Origin: an uncultured Nitrososphaerales archaeon
GTDB taxonomy: Archaea > Thermoproteota > Nitrososphaeria > Nitrososphaerales > JACAEJ01
Assembly: GCA_938091495.1 (NCBI GenBank)
Contig: CALLJF010000032.1
Coordinates: 1 to 56,470 of the forward strand
DNA: 56,470 bases
Direction: 5' to 3'
Shown here: positions 43,519 to 51,938 of the stretch, piece by piece
Layout of the letters: every line of letters begins with the position of its first letter
How positions within the stretch are numbered: the first letter of the stretch is position 1
Program-made: the position numbers and the translations under genes
The notes under the pieces: generated by a model
Told to the model about the DNA's origin: nothing
What the model saw: only the letters and a program-made list of their open reading frames with translations
The model's database searches: none

Positions 43519-44514
43519 TCATATTGTTTTTCTGTATTGATAAGTTGTTTGATCATCTATAACATAGAAAGTATTTTCTTTCTCCTCTTTCAAGTACAGA
43601 ATTGGCTTATTCAGTGTGTCTGCTACCTTTGCCAAATCTTCTAAAGTCTTCATTTCTATTATCGTATTTGTCTCTGGAGGCTTTTGGGTTGTTTCTGCCA
43701 TTATCTCTTTGTATGGGGCTATGATCTTTGCTATAGTTTTTCCTTTAGGTTTCGTTTTTATGTGGAACCCTGTTGCTATGGTTAGACCTGAAGCTGAGGC
43801 TACGGCAAATATTATGGAAGCGATTCTCAGGTTTGCCATCCATGGTTGTAGGACTTGTTCTGTTCGTATGATTTTTTCTATGCTAGTTTTCAAAGGCCAT
43901 ATAGTAATGTATCTACCTAATGCAGGGTCTTGTACGAAGGCTACAGTTAGCTGTGGATTAAAGGTATCTTCTATTGTGCTTGCTGTTGTGTTGGCAGTTA
44001 TATGAATCGTAGGTCTTATGTTTAATCTATAATTTGTTGAGCTTATTCCTGTCTCATTATCTATTTTTTCTTTGAGTTGTGCTATTTCATCAGGATTTAC
44101 CTGAATTGTAAAGTTCAGATCATCTGTTAGTTGAAGTATTTCTTGTGTTTCTATTACAGTAAGGTTTCTTGCCCATCTTCCAGGCGATTCCAGCTGAACT
44201 GAAACTTGGTGCTGAACTATTAAGTTTGTCGGCTCTGGATTGCTTGTGAATGTGTAGGTGAAGGTGATGTTTATGTAGCTTACTATATTTGTGTAAAGGA
44301 TTCCTTCATCTTTTGGCGTTAGAGTTGTCGTATTATATATGATGTTTGGTTTTAGTTGTGCAATGTAGTCGTATTTCCCATCATGCTGGTAAGTGCCCAG
44401 GATCGTGGTTTTGTATATTGGTTGTTGATATGCGTAGTAGGTGCTTATTATTGAAACCAATAATAGAACTGATAAGATGATGAGTAAGGCTGTGATCTTT
44501 TTCCTTGTTACCAT
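43519..44514 (-). CDS. DUF5305-family membrane-anchored protein
   Basis: A 331-residue protein with an N-terminal anchor (ITALLIILSVLLLVSIISTYYA), a long extracellular beta-rich region rich in Asn-x-Thr/Ser, a second helix (LRIASIIFAVASASGLTIATGF) and a cytoplasmic tail of about 80 residues. I recognise the DUF5305 pattern, which often occurs near archaeal signal peptidases. It interrupts mfnF and mfnE, and its coding strand is unusually A- and C-rich (many ACA/ACT Thr codons) compared with neighbours, which may indicate insertion. Function unknown. Confidence 0.75.
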   Translation of the reverse strand: MVTRKKITALLIILSVLLLVSIISTYYAYQQPIYKTTILGTYQHDGKYDYIAQLKPNIIYNTTTLTPKDEGILYTNIVSYINITFTYTFTSNPEPTNLIVQHQVSVQLESPGRWARNLTVIETQEILQLTDDLNFTIQVNPDEIAQLKEKIDNETGISSTNYRLNIRPTIHITANTTASTIEDTFNPQLTVAFVQDPALGRYITIWPLKTSIEKIIRTEQVLQPWMANLRIASIIFAVASASGLTIATGFHIKTKPKGKTIAKIIAPYKEIMAETTQKPPETNTIIEMKTLEDLAKVADTLNKPILYLKEEKENTFYVIDDQTTYQYRKTI

Positions 44515-44570
44515 CGACTCTTCTCTTTAACTTTGATTTCATAGTGTCTAAAATATTTTGTGTAGATGAT

Positions 44571-45659
44571 TTACAGCGGAAAGGCACTAAAATTTGAGAA
44601 TTTAATCTTCAAGCCTAAAGACTCTACTACCATCAATGCTACTGCAAATGAAGGAGTTGCAACAGATGCATCCTTACCGATGATTTGCGCCAAGTCGATA
44701 ATACTCTCAAACTTTAACCTTTCTGCAGATTTTCTACCCAAAAAGCCTCCCCCTATTCCAGTCAAGACAAGAGAGAGTCTATCCTTGACAAGAGTTCTTA
44801 TCGAGTTGTATACTTGCATAAGCCCATCTGCTATCCTATCTGACTGTTTCATATAGATATAATTCGCCATGGCAACTATCTCCTCTTCTTTCAGCATATT
44901 CGTGTCGGCACAGACTATTCTCGCAAGCCTAGATAGAGCTTCTTTTCTTGTCTTTCCTCTTTTATCTGCAGTCTCAGTCTTGTACTCGTCTTGACTTATA
45001 TTTCCAAGGATCAGATGCACGTCTCCAGATAAAGCAAAGAGTTCTGATGATATTCTAGTCATTATACCTCTAACAGGAACCGCCTTCACAATAGTGGCAA
45101 CATTCGTTCTTAGAGCGCCGGTGTAGATAAGCTCGCCAGTAGCCAGTCTCTCCAGATCTGTTTTTCCCCTTGCCATTATCCTCCCCTTGAGTATAGGAAT
45201 TACGTCGGTAGTAGTGCTACCAACATCTAATAGGATGCAGTCTTTTACCCATTTAGAGACTAGCCAAGCCGTACTAACCCAGTTAGCACTGGCTACTCTT
45301 AGATACTCATCTCTTGCCTCTTCAACACTCTTTAAGTTAGTGTTAACATCGAGCACGAATACCTTCTCTTTTGGAAAGACTTCTTTAACGCAATCTAATA
45401 CATGGTTTACCCCTTCTTTCTTTGTTTCATAAACATCAGAAAGCTCGGCAGTCATGGTTAAGCCTATAGCATCAATAAAAGAGTCTTCGGCTATCTCTCT
45501 TTTTAACTCGTTCAAAACGATAGGGAGTCTTTCCTTCCCTTCAATCCATATCGGGAAATAACGAATTATCGTCTTAATTCTAAATACTTTTTCATCCTTG
45601 ATCTCTATCAAAGTTGTTTTGATATTAGCTCCACCTATGTCCCAGCCTACGATCTTCAT
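44571..45659 (-). CDS. mfnF: Methanofuran synthesis protein MfnF (hydantoinase/oxoprolinase family)
   Basis: It couples the aminomethylfuran diphosphate to gamma-glutamyltyramine to form the methanofuran core. MKIVGWDIGGANIKTTLIEI is the ASKHA-type phosphate-binding start, CILLDVGSTTTDVIPILKGR the second phosphate motif and LVLTGIGGGFLGRKSAERL the third. The same family was long annotated as an H4MPT-linked C1-transfer protein in methylotrophs. 362 residues, full length. It lies six bases after mfnD. Confidence 0.92.
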   Translation of the reverse strand: MKIVGWDIGGANIKTTLIEIKDEKVFRIKTIIRYFPIWIEGKERLPIVLNELKREIAEDSFIDAIGLTMTAELSDVYETKKEGVNHVLDCVKEVFPKEKVFVLDVNTNLKSVEEARDEYLRVASANWVSTAWLVSKWVKDCILLDVGSTTTDVIPILKGRIMARGKTDLERLATGELIYTGALRTNVATIVKAVPVRGIMTRISSELFALSGDVHLILGNISQDEYKTETADKRGKTRKEALSRLARIVCADTNMLKEEEIVAMANYIYMKQSDRIADGLMQVYNSIRTLVKDRLSLVLTGIGGGFLGRKSAERLKFESIIDLAQIIGKDASVATPSFAVALMVVESLGLKIKFSNFSAFPL

Positions 45660-45664
45660 TTACC

Positions 45665-46885
45665 TCACCTTAATTCAACTATACTTCGAAGTTTATGCCT
45701 TGCCTTCTTGAACAGAGTTTTAGCTTCTTCGATATCTTTTCCTTTTGTGGCAAGCAAAGCATAATTATCATCATGAAGAGGAAAGGGAGGGGTTACAACT
45801 TCCTTCATCGAATAGGTCCTTTTAAGAAGATTTTCTCCTAACCTTGGCAGAACTTCTTTCGAAAAGATAGAACAGCCAGAGTAATCAAATCCTTCTGGCA
45901 ATTCATCACAAAGACAAGCTTTAACCATGGCTTTGGCTAAGTTCAAGTTCGATACTCTTCTCAAACCGACATAAGATACGGTTAATCGAGGATTGATCTC
46001 AATCAGTAAAGGTCCACTGTTTGACAGGATCAAATCGACCCCAACATATCCTCTTAATCCTCTAAAAAGTTCTACAGCCTTTTTAGCAACATGGAAAGCT
46101 TCATCTTTCAATTCATGGTCAAAAGGCACTATACCACCAATATAGCTTGAAGCCTTTTCAGGTGTATTAAGATTGATTATTTGCAAGTTCAGAGTAAGAG
46201 GTATCGCTTTTTTTCCATTTGCGATCAAACTTACGCTTGCATTTATGCCTTTTACAAACTCCTGTATTAAATATGTATTAGTTTTTGCCTCTTCTTTTAC
46301 CTTGTTTATCGCCATTGGCAATTGTGAAAATTTTTTCACAATACTTAATCCTTGACATCCGATGCCTTCCTTGGGCTTGACTATCACAGGGAAACCTATG
46401 TTCTCAATTATCTTTTGACCCTTCTTAACATCTTCGTCAATTACAACTTCATCAGTTTTTGGAACGGGTAATCCGTTTTCCTTTAATCTCTTATAGAGTT
46501 TGAGTTTGTTGCATATAGGATTTATCGAATCAGCGCTACAATTTAAAGAATCGATACTCAATTCTTCACTCAGTCTTAGGAAGTTGGAAAGTATTCCCTC
46601 AGTCTCTGGCGCTATTAAAAGATGGGCATCAGCATGTCTCAACAAATTCAAAAACTCAGTTTTGAGTTTTTCCTGGGAGTTCACTAAATGAATCTCATTC
46701 GCTCTTAATGGTGGTTGAAATGGAGCAAGCCTTGAATCTAAAAGAGTGTCAGTTTGATGACCAGCATCTCTAAAATCGCTCAAAGCTGAGCAGAGCATGC
46801 CGTATCCTTCGCTTAAGATGTTTGATGGTAAATTCTTGTCTGAGAATCCACCTCCAGACACGTATTCGAATAGAGCGACCTTCAA
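45665..46885 (-). CDS. mfnD: Tyramine--L-glutamate ligase MfnD
   Basis: An ATP-grasp enzyme joining tyramine to the gamma-carboxyl of glutamate in methanofuran synthesis. MKVALFEYVSGGGFSDKNLPSNILSEGYGMLCSALSDFRDAGH is a distinctive N terminus of MfnD and its methylotroph homologues. The ATP-grasp domain shows FPVIVKPKEGIGCQGLSIVKK and GPLLIEINPRLTVSYVGLRRV with metal-binding Glu and Asn. 406 residues, somewhat longer than the methanogen enzyme. It is the first gene of a minus-strand run with mfnF, DUF5305, mfnE and the CofE paralog. Confidence 0.9.
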   Translation of the reverse strand: MKVALFEYVSGGGFSDKNLPSNILSEGYGMLCSALSDFRDAGHQTDTLLDSRLAPFQPPLRANEIHLVNSQEKLKTEFLNLLRHADAHLLIAPETEGILSNFLRLSEELSIDSLNCSADSINPICNKLKLYKRLKENGLPVPKTDEVVIDEDVKKGQKIIENIGFPVIVKPKEGIGCQGLSIVKKFSQLPMAINKVKEEAKTNTYLIQEFVKGINASVSLIANGKKAIPLTLNLQIINLNTPEKASSYIGGIVPFDHELKDEAFHVAKKAVELFRGLRGYVGVDLILSNSGPLLIEINPRLTVSYVGLRRVSNLNLAKAMVKACLCDELPEGFDYSGCSIFSKEVLPRLGENLLKRTYSMKEVVTPPFPLHDDNYALLATKGKDIEEAKTLFKKARHKLRSIVELR

Positions 46886-47057
46886 ATCATATAAAATTAG
46901 ATTGATCTAGTAAATGAGGTTTGTCTTCATAATTCTGAGGCGGCATTCTTAGGAGAAATGGCAGTCCTTTAATTTATTTCTAAATTTAATAGAAACCTCG
47001 CAAAACCTTATTTAGAAGTGAAACCTTTCAACTCGGTAAATTTTAGCAAGAAGGAAG

Positions 47058-47537
47058 ATGTTGGCAATGAGTGATAATGTTAAAAAGATTAAGAGCATGG
47101 TTAAGATGGAGCAAGACTATGCTACAAGTCTCTCAACAAGTGTAGAAGGACTGAGCAACGTAGTGGTTCGAGAACTGTTAAGGGGCATAGCTCATGACTC
47201 CCAAAAGCATGCAGGTCTTTACAATGCCATCTTGAATCTTATGAAGAGTGAAGGTAAAGCCCTCGATGATCAGGAGTATGATCGGCTTAAATCTGTCATA
47301 AAAGAGCATATCAAGGTGGAAAGTAGAATGGTGCGAGAGGTCGAAAAGCTTCTGGCGATTGAGCAGGACAAAAGGATAAAGCATATCATAACAGAGATTT
47401 ATGAAGATGAAGTCAGGCATCATGCACTAATGAAGCGCCTTTTGGAGGCAGTTATAAGAAAGGAAGCCATCTTAGAGGAAGACGTATGGGACATGATTTG
47501 GAGGGATGTGCCAGGCCATGGTGCTCCCCCTGGTTAA
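47058..47537 (+). CDS. Ferritin-like four-helix protein
   Basis: A 159-residue all-helical protein. EQDYATSLSTSVEGLSNVVVRELLRGIAHDSQKHAGLYNAILNLM and EHIKVESRMVREVEKLL...IYEDEVRHHALMKRLLEAVI place Glu and His residues in the E-x-x-H pattern of rubrerythrin/ferritin-like di-iron proteins. There is no rubredoxin domain. Role could be oxidative-stress defence or iron binding; the neighbours (mfn and fwd genes) give no direct clue. ATG 47058 start, with an alternative at 47067. Confidence 0.7.
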   Translation: MLAMSDNVKKIKSMVKMEQDYATSLSTSVEGLSNVVVRELLRGIAHDSQKHAGLYNAILNLMKSEGKALDDQEYDRLKSVIKEHIKVESRMVREVEKLLAIEQDKRIKHIITEIYEDEVRHHALMKRLLEAVIRKEAILEEDVWDMIWRDVPGHGAPPG

Positions 47538-47617
47538 TTATGATTTATGCAAAGCATCAGTGTAAGTCTCTTAAATTACAGAAGCCTTATCTTCACTTGT
47601 TGTAGAATTCATAATAA

Positions 47618-48343
47618 ATGAAGGTTATCCCTGTCATAGATATAATGGGAGGAGTTGCCGTCCATGCTAAAGGTGGTCATAGAGATCATTATCAACCAAT
47701 AAAGAGCCAATTATGTGATACTTCTAATCCGATAGATTTGGCTTTAGCCTTTAAAAAAAGATTCGGGTTTGAAGAATTGTATATTGCGGACTTGGATAGC
47801 ATTATGGGGATTGGTAGCAACACGGATATGCTTAGGAGAATCTATGAATCAAGCAATATGAAGATCATAGTAGACTCAGGAGTAAATGATGTTAAAAAAG
47901 CAAGAGAACTTCTTCAAGCTGGAGTTGAAAAGATTATCGTTGGGACTGAAACGTTAACAAGTTACGCACCACTAAAGAGTATTCCAAAATTTGTCAATTA
48001 CGAACACGTTATCGTTTCTATAGATGTAAAAGATGGTAAGATTCTCTCAAAATCTAAAGAAATAGTTAGACTAAGTCCTGAAGGATTAGCAAAAAGACTA
48101 GAATTGATGGGCATTAAAGAGATCATAGTATTGGATTTGTCGAGAGTGGGTAGAGAGTTAGGAGTTAACGTTGACTTGATAAGAGGAGTTTTGAAATCTG
48201 TTAGTATTCATACTATTATAGGAGGAGGCATCGGAAATATCGATGATATTATTTTACTTCGTGATATGGGTGTCTCTGGAGTACTAGTCTCTACAGCCCT
48301 TCATAATTCAAAGATAAAAAAAAGGGATTTGTTGAGATTATAG
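47618..48343 (+). CDS. HisA-like TIM-barrel protein associated with C1-carrier genes
   Basis: A 241-residue (beta/alpha)8 protein of the HisA/HisF-related family found in methanogens and methylotrophs. MKVIPVIDIMGGVAVHAKGGHRDHYQPIKSQLC is the N-terminal strand with catalytic aspartate and a GxR-like phosphate segment; IVDSGVNDVKKARELLQAGVEKIIVGTETL and IIGGGIGNIDDIILLRDMGVSGVLVSTALH carry the phosphate-binding loops. No his genes surround it; mfn and fwd genes do. A sugar-phosphate isomerisation in H4MPT or methanofuran synthesis is plausible. True histidine HisA is less likely. Confidence 0.82.
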   Translation: MKVIPVIDIMGGVAVHAKGGHRDHYQPIKSQLCDTSNPIDLALAFKKRFGFEELYIADLDSIMGIGSNTDMLRRIYESSNMKIIVDSGVNDVKKARELLQAGVEKIIVGTETLTSYAPLKSIPKFVNYEHVIVSIDVKDGKILSKSKEIVRLSPEGLAKRLELMGIKEIIVLDLSRVGRELGVNVDLIRGVLKSVSIHTIIGGGIGNIDDIILLRDMGVSGVLVSTALHNSKIKKRDLLRL

Positions 48344-48346
48344 GAA

Positions 48347-50068
48347 TTATGCATAATATGTGGGCATAGGTGAAGATCTTGTTATGAACCTATCGGGTAT
48401 CTTAAAGTTCTCCATTTCTACTGTATAGTAATCGCGGAACTTGTTGGCAAGATTGCTTTCCATGGCTTTCATCAAGTCTTCTGGTACATTAGGCTTCACC
48501 CAGTAAGTTCTTCCCTCTATGGATTTTACTATTTCCCCATCCTTTACTATTATCTCTCCATCTTTTATGGTGCAAGCAGCCTTGCTCAAGGCTTTGCGAA
48601 CCTTCTTATAATCACTCGAAGGATTTATTTCTCTTGGATTTACATCGTATATGGCAACATCGGCATCTGCGCCAACTCCTAAATGCCCTTTGTCCTTTAA
48701 GCCGAGAATCTTGGCAGTTGCAGCCCTCGTTACAATCGCTATTTCATAGAATGAATATTCACGGTCCATATTGTCTAAGTCGCTTCTAGATCTTGCCCTC
48801 TTTGAAATCTTATCAAGAGTTCTTTTCCTTGCTTCCTTGCTCATAAGCCAAGCCATAACCCTAGGATAATGAGTAAAAGGTCCACCGTTTGGATGATCAG
48901 TGGTCATGAAGATTCTCCAAGGATCTTTCGCAAGCAAGGCTAACTCTAATCCTATAGTCCACATAGTTGCATGGACAAAGTTGCTCTTCTTGTAGTGTAT
49001 TGGTACAAGACCTGCACCCTCTTCAGTTTCCACATCAGCGTTTGTCCACTTATTCTTAGTCAGCAAATGCAGCTTGTACTCAAAGGGTCCATCACCTGTC
49101 ATTGTAGTGGTGTCGGTGAAGATGATTTGACCAAGATCTAGGCTTACATGCTTATTGGCATTGACATACTTCATTATTTCGTGAGCTCCTGATCTCATTG
49201 TGATCCAGTCCGAACCAGCATATCCGTTGAACTGAACGTGAGTCAAATGAATTATTGGCTTATCTTCTTCAGCGAGATCCTTGACACTATCCATAGTATC
49301 TATGGTAGTTTGATAGTTACCAGGCGTGCCTAGACCATTCGCATGAACATGAATTGGATGAGGTAGATTGAGAAGTTTGTTGACCTTACATAACCCTCTT
49401 ACTATCTCTTTTGCAGTTACACCAAAGCGAGGGACTGGTTTATCTATTGCTTCAGGTCTTCCCCATAGCACATCCAAGAACTCTACATCTCCCCATTTCC
49501 AAGCTTCAACACATCCTGGGTCTACAAGCTTTATGGCATAGCCCTTCGTTGCATCCAGAGTCCAAGCTACATAGGCTGCGCATTCATCAAGTTTGTTATC
49601 CCTCAAATACTCCATTACAGACCAGTTATTACCAAACATAACAAGGCAACCCTTATCGAGAATAGGTATGTCTTTGAATTCGTGATGACAGTGTAACATC
49701 TTCAAAGGTGGGTTGGCGGGCTCAAAAACGGTTGTATAGCCAAGTACAGCATATCTATAACCTATAGCGAAGCTTGATGGGACGGAATATCCAACACCTG
49801 AACGTTTTACTTGAGTTTTGGGTTCAACATCTTTATAGTGATCTTCAGGGCGAAGCATCCTCCCAACATTGCACTTTGGTCCTGCTATATGTGAATGAAG
49901 ATCGACCCCTCCTGGCATGACAAGCTTGTTCGACGCATCTATCACGTAAGCGTTAGATTCATCTATTTTTTCCACTATTTTGTTGTCTTTTATGGCTATA
50001 TCCATGACTTCTCCATCAATACCATTTAAAGGATCATAGACAACTCCATTCTTTATCAGTAAATCCAT
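48347..50068 (-). CDS. fwdA: Formylmethanofuran dehydrogenase subunit A
   Basis: The amidohydrolase-like subunit that condenses formate with methanofuran (or the reverse). MPGGVDLHSHIAGPKCNVGRMLRPEDH has the HxH metal motif; the carbamylated lysine lies in TLDATKGYAIKLVDPG; further metal ligands are in HPIHVHANGLGTPGNY, IIHLTHVQFNGY and MTTDHPNGGPF. Full length at 573 residues. It follows fwdB by six bases. The same family is FhcA in methylotrophs, but the tungsten/molybdenum subunits next to it indicate the archaeal redox enzyme. Confidence 0.95.
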   Translation of the reverse strand: MDLLIKNGVVYDPLNGIDGEVMDIAIKDNKIVEKIDESNAYVIDASNKLVMPGGVDLHSHIAGPKCNVGRMLRPEDHYKDVEPKTQVKRSGVGYSVPSSFAIGYRYAVLGYTTVFEPANPPLKMLHCHHEFKDIPILDKGCLVMFGNNWSVMEYLRDNKLDECAAYVAWTLDATKGYAIKLVDPGCVEAWKWGDVEFLDVLWGRPEAIDKPVPRFGVTAKEIVRGLCKVNKLLNLPHPIHVHANGLGTPGNYQTTIDTMDSVKDLAEEDKPIIHLTHVQFNGYAGSDWITMRSGAHEIMKYVNANKHVSLDLGQIIFTDTTTMTGDGPFEYKLHLLTKNKWTNADVETEEGAGLVPIHYKKSNFVHATMWTIGLELALLAKDPWRIFMTTDHPNGGPFTHYPRVMAWLMSKEARKRTLDKISKRARSRSDLDNMDREYSFYEIAIVTRAATAKILGLKDKGHLGVGADADVAIYDVNPREINPSSDYKKVRKALSKAACTIKDGEIIVKDGEIVKSIEGRTYWVKPNVPEDLMKAMESNLANKFRDYYTVEMENFKIPDRFITRSSPMPTYYA

Positions 50069-50074
50069 CCTCTA

Positions 50075-51379
50075 TCACCTCCTCTTCGATCTTATAGTAT
50101 GCAATATCATGCCAACTAATTGTTCATCTGAGTTTATTCCTGGAGGAGGATCAACGACCTTCCTGAGAGGTAAAGGCACCGTATCCATCCTGTAGGCAGA
50201 TCCTTCAGCCTCTATTCCTGTAAATGCACAAGGCATGACTACTTCTGCAGCAAGAGCCGTCATTGATAAATGAGGGTCTATGACAGCGTAAGGAATTTTA
50301 CATAGGTTTTGGGCTACATTTTTGGGGAAATGTGCCAACGGATCTGAAGCTACGATAAGGGCAGCATCACACTCTCCTCTTCTCAATAAATCTGTGAACG
50401 TTGTTTCCCCAGGACTATACCATGGATAGCCATGGCTCAAGTCTACTGCGTAAGGATATCCTGTCTGCCAAGCAGTTACCTCGTTCATACCAGTTACGTT
50501 ATAATGCCCTCTCATTGGCATGATGACGAATTTTGTCCATTTGTTAAGATCACGAACAAGAGAGACAGCCATGTCTATGTTTCTCTCCTTTCCTCTGCTC
50601 ATGGTTAGACCTAGCCCATAAAATAGAACTCCGAATTCACAGCTTCTCATCATCTCTGCTAATTCCTCGACTTGTTCAACTGGCAGCCCAGCAACACTTT
50701 CTTCTTCTATATCATCGTATTGCAGAGCCATCCTTAATGCTGACATGAGCTCATAATCCTGGCCTGGAGCCACAGGAATGAAGAGATCGGCAAGCCTTGC
50801 ACTTGGGGTCTTTCTTACATCTATGACTACGAGCTTTCTTTCTTTTCTCCCTTTTCTAAATCTCCCTTCTGATGAGGCAGAGTATCTTGCCAAATGCCTT
50901 GGATGAGATTCTTGGAAGTTGCTCCCCCAATAGACGATAAGATCGGCTCTGTGTCTGACCTCTCCAAGAGTGCATGTAGGCATGCCTTGGTCATGTAATC
51001 CTAACGCACTAGGACCATGGCAAGTAACAGTCTGATTGTCTATGATTCCCCCTACTTCTTCAGCAAGCTCTACACCTACAGCTTGGGCTTCACAACCTGA
51101 GCAAGCAAAACCATAAATGACAGGGAAATCTGCATTCATCAAGATTTCAGCAGTCCTATCTACAGCCTCCTCCAGACTTACAGGTTTCAACTCGCCATTC
51201 TTCCTTACCAATGGGGAGAGATTTCTTTCCTTATAGTAGTTCAAGAATTTTGTAGCCGAAACAGAACATGAGTTTTTTACTTTCGTTATCTTATTGTCCT
51301 CAACGGTAGCCTCTATATCATCACATAAACAGCCACATATCGGACAGACAATGTTCTTAATTACTACCAATTTCTTCAC
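50075..51379 (-). CDS. fwdB: Formylmethanofuran dehydrogenase subunit B
   Basis: The catalytic molybdo- or tungstopterin subunit that reduces CO2 to formate. The N-terminal cluster motif NIVCPICGCLCDDIEATV with a fourth cysteine in NSCSVSA binds one 4Fe-4S cluster. The metal-ligand residue is Cys120 in NQTVTCHGPSALG; there is no selenocysteine codon. GFACSGCEAQAVGVELAEEVG and the later GSNFQESHPRHLARYS are family segments. 434 residues. It overlaps fwdD by four bases (ATGA). Confidence 0.95.
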   Translation of the reverse strand: MKKLVVIKNIVCPICGCLCDDIEATVEDNKITKVKNSCSVSATKFLNYYKERNLSPLVRKNGELKPVSLEEAVDRTAEILMNADFPVIYGFACSGCEAQAVGVELAEEVGGIIDNQTVTCHGPSALGLHDQGMPTCTLGEVRHRADLIVYWGSNFQESHPRHLARYSASSEGRFRKGRKERKLVVIDVRKTPSARLADLFIPVAPGQDYELMSALRMALQYDDIEEESVAGLPVEQVEELAEMMRSCEFGVLFYGLGLTMSRGKERNIDMAVSLVRDLNKWTKFVIMPMRGHYNVTGMNEVTAWQTGYPYAVDLSHGYPWYSPGETTFTDLLRRGECDAALIVASDPLAHFPKNVAQNLCKIPYAVIDPHLSMTALAAEVVMPCAFTGIEAEGSAYRMDTVPLPLRKVVDPPPGINSDEQLVGMILHTIRSKRR

Positions 51380-51768
51380 CTTCTCAAGTGTTGGCTTAAC
51401 AACTCCTTTACATTCAAAACTCTCTCTCCTGGGGCTGGTTCCACTTCGGCGGATAAACCTTTAAAGGAAGGCATGCCAGTACTATCTGTATCTGGACCCA
51501 TGATCATGTTGGCATAAGGGCCGTAAGGGATGAAGATGATCCCGGGCTTATCGATATTCTGTGAAGGATTGCATTTGACTACAATACTACCAAATTGCGT
51601 TGTAATGCGTATGGAATCTCCTTCTTTAAGTCCTAATTCTTCAGCATCCTTTGGATGAACTTCACAGATAGATACACTCTCCATGTATTTTTCTGAAACC
51701 TTGCTCAATTCTTTTCCCATTCCTTGCTTTAAGCTCCTTCCTGTTAGCAGTATTGCCTTAAATTTCAT
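51376..51768 (-). CDS. fwdD: Formylmethanofuran dehydrogenase subunit D
   Basis: The molybdopterin-dinucleotide-binding subunit. KAILLTGRSLKQGMGKELSKVSEKYMESVSICEVHPKDAEELGLKEGDSIRITTQFGSIVVKC is the double-psi barrel of the family. 130 residues. First gene of a D-B-A operon, with a TATA-like AAATATAAAAG about 50 bases upstream. Subunit C and the ferredoxin subunits F and G are not encoded nearby. Confidence 0.93.
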   Translation of the reverse strand: MKFKAILLTGRSLKQGMGKELSKVSEKYMESVSICEVHPKDAEELGLKEGDSIRITTQFGSIVVKCNPSQNIDKPGIIFIPYGPYANMIMGPDTDSTGMPSFKGLSAEVEPAPGERVLNVKELLSQHLRR

Positions 51769-51813
51769 GGTCTTTCAGGAAAATTGAAAAACCACTCCCT
51801 TAACTATTTTTCT

Positions 51814-51826
51814 TCTTTTATATTTC
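51814..51826 (-). promoter_or_regulatory. TATA element of the fwdDBA operon
   Basis: On the minus strand GAAATATAAAAGA is an archaeal TATA element about 50 bases before the fwdD ATG, leaving a predicted leader of about 25 bases. The rest of the 51769-51938 gap holds no gene that I can see. Confidence 0.5.
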
Positions 51827-51938
51827 GATTTTTTAGCGTAAACTGGAATTAGAATTGGAGATTTTGATAACTAACCTTAATTATTTTTGAAGTTTATAGT
51901 TAGGAAAATAATTGATGTATATAAAATAGGCTGGTCCT

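Noticed and set aside
48347-51768. Proof of methanogenesis from fwd, mtd and F420 genes
   Set aside because: The same enzymes occur in non-methanogenic archaea and methylotrophs; no mcr, mtr or hdr gene is in the window.
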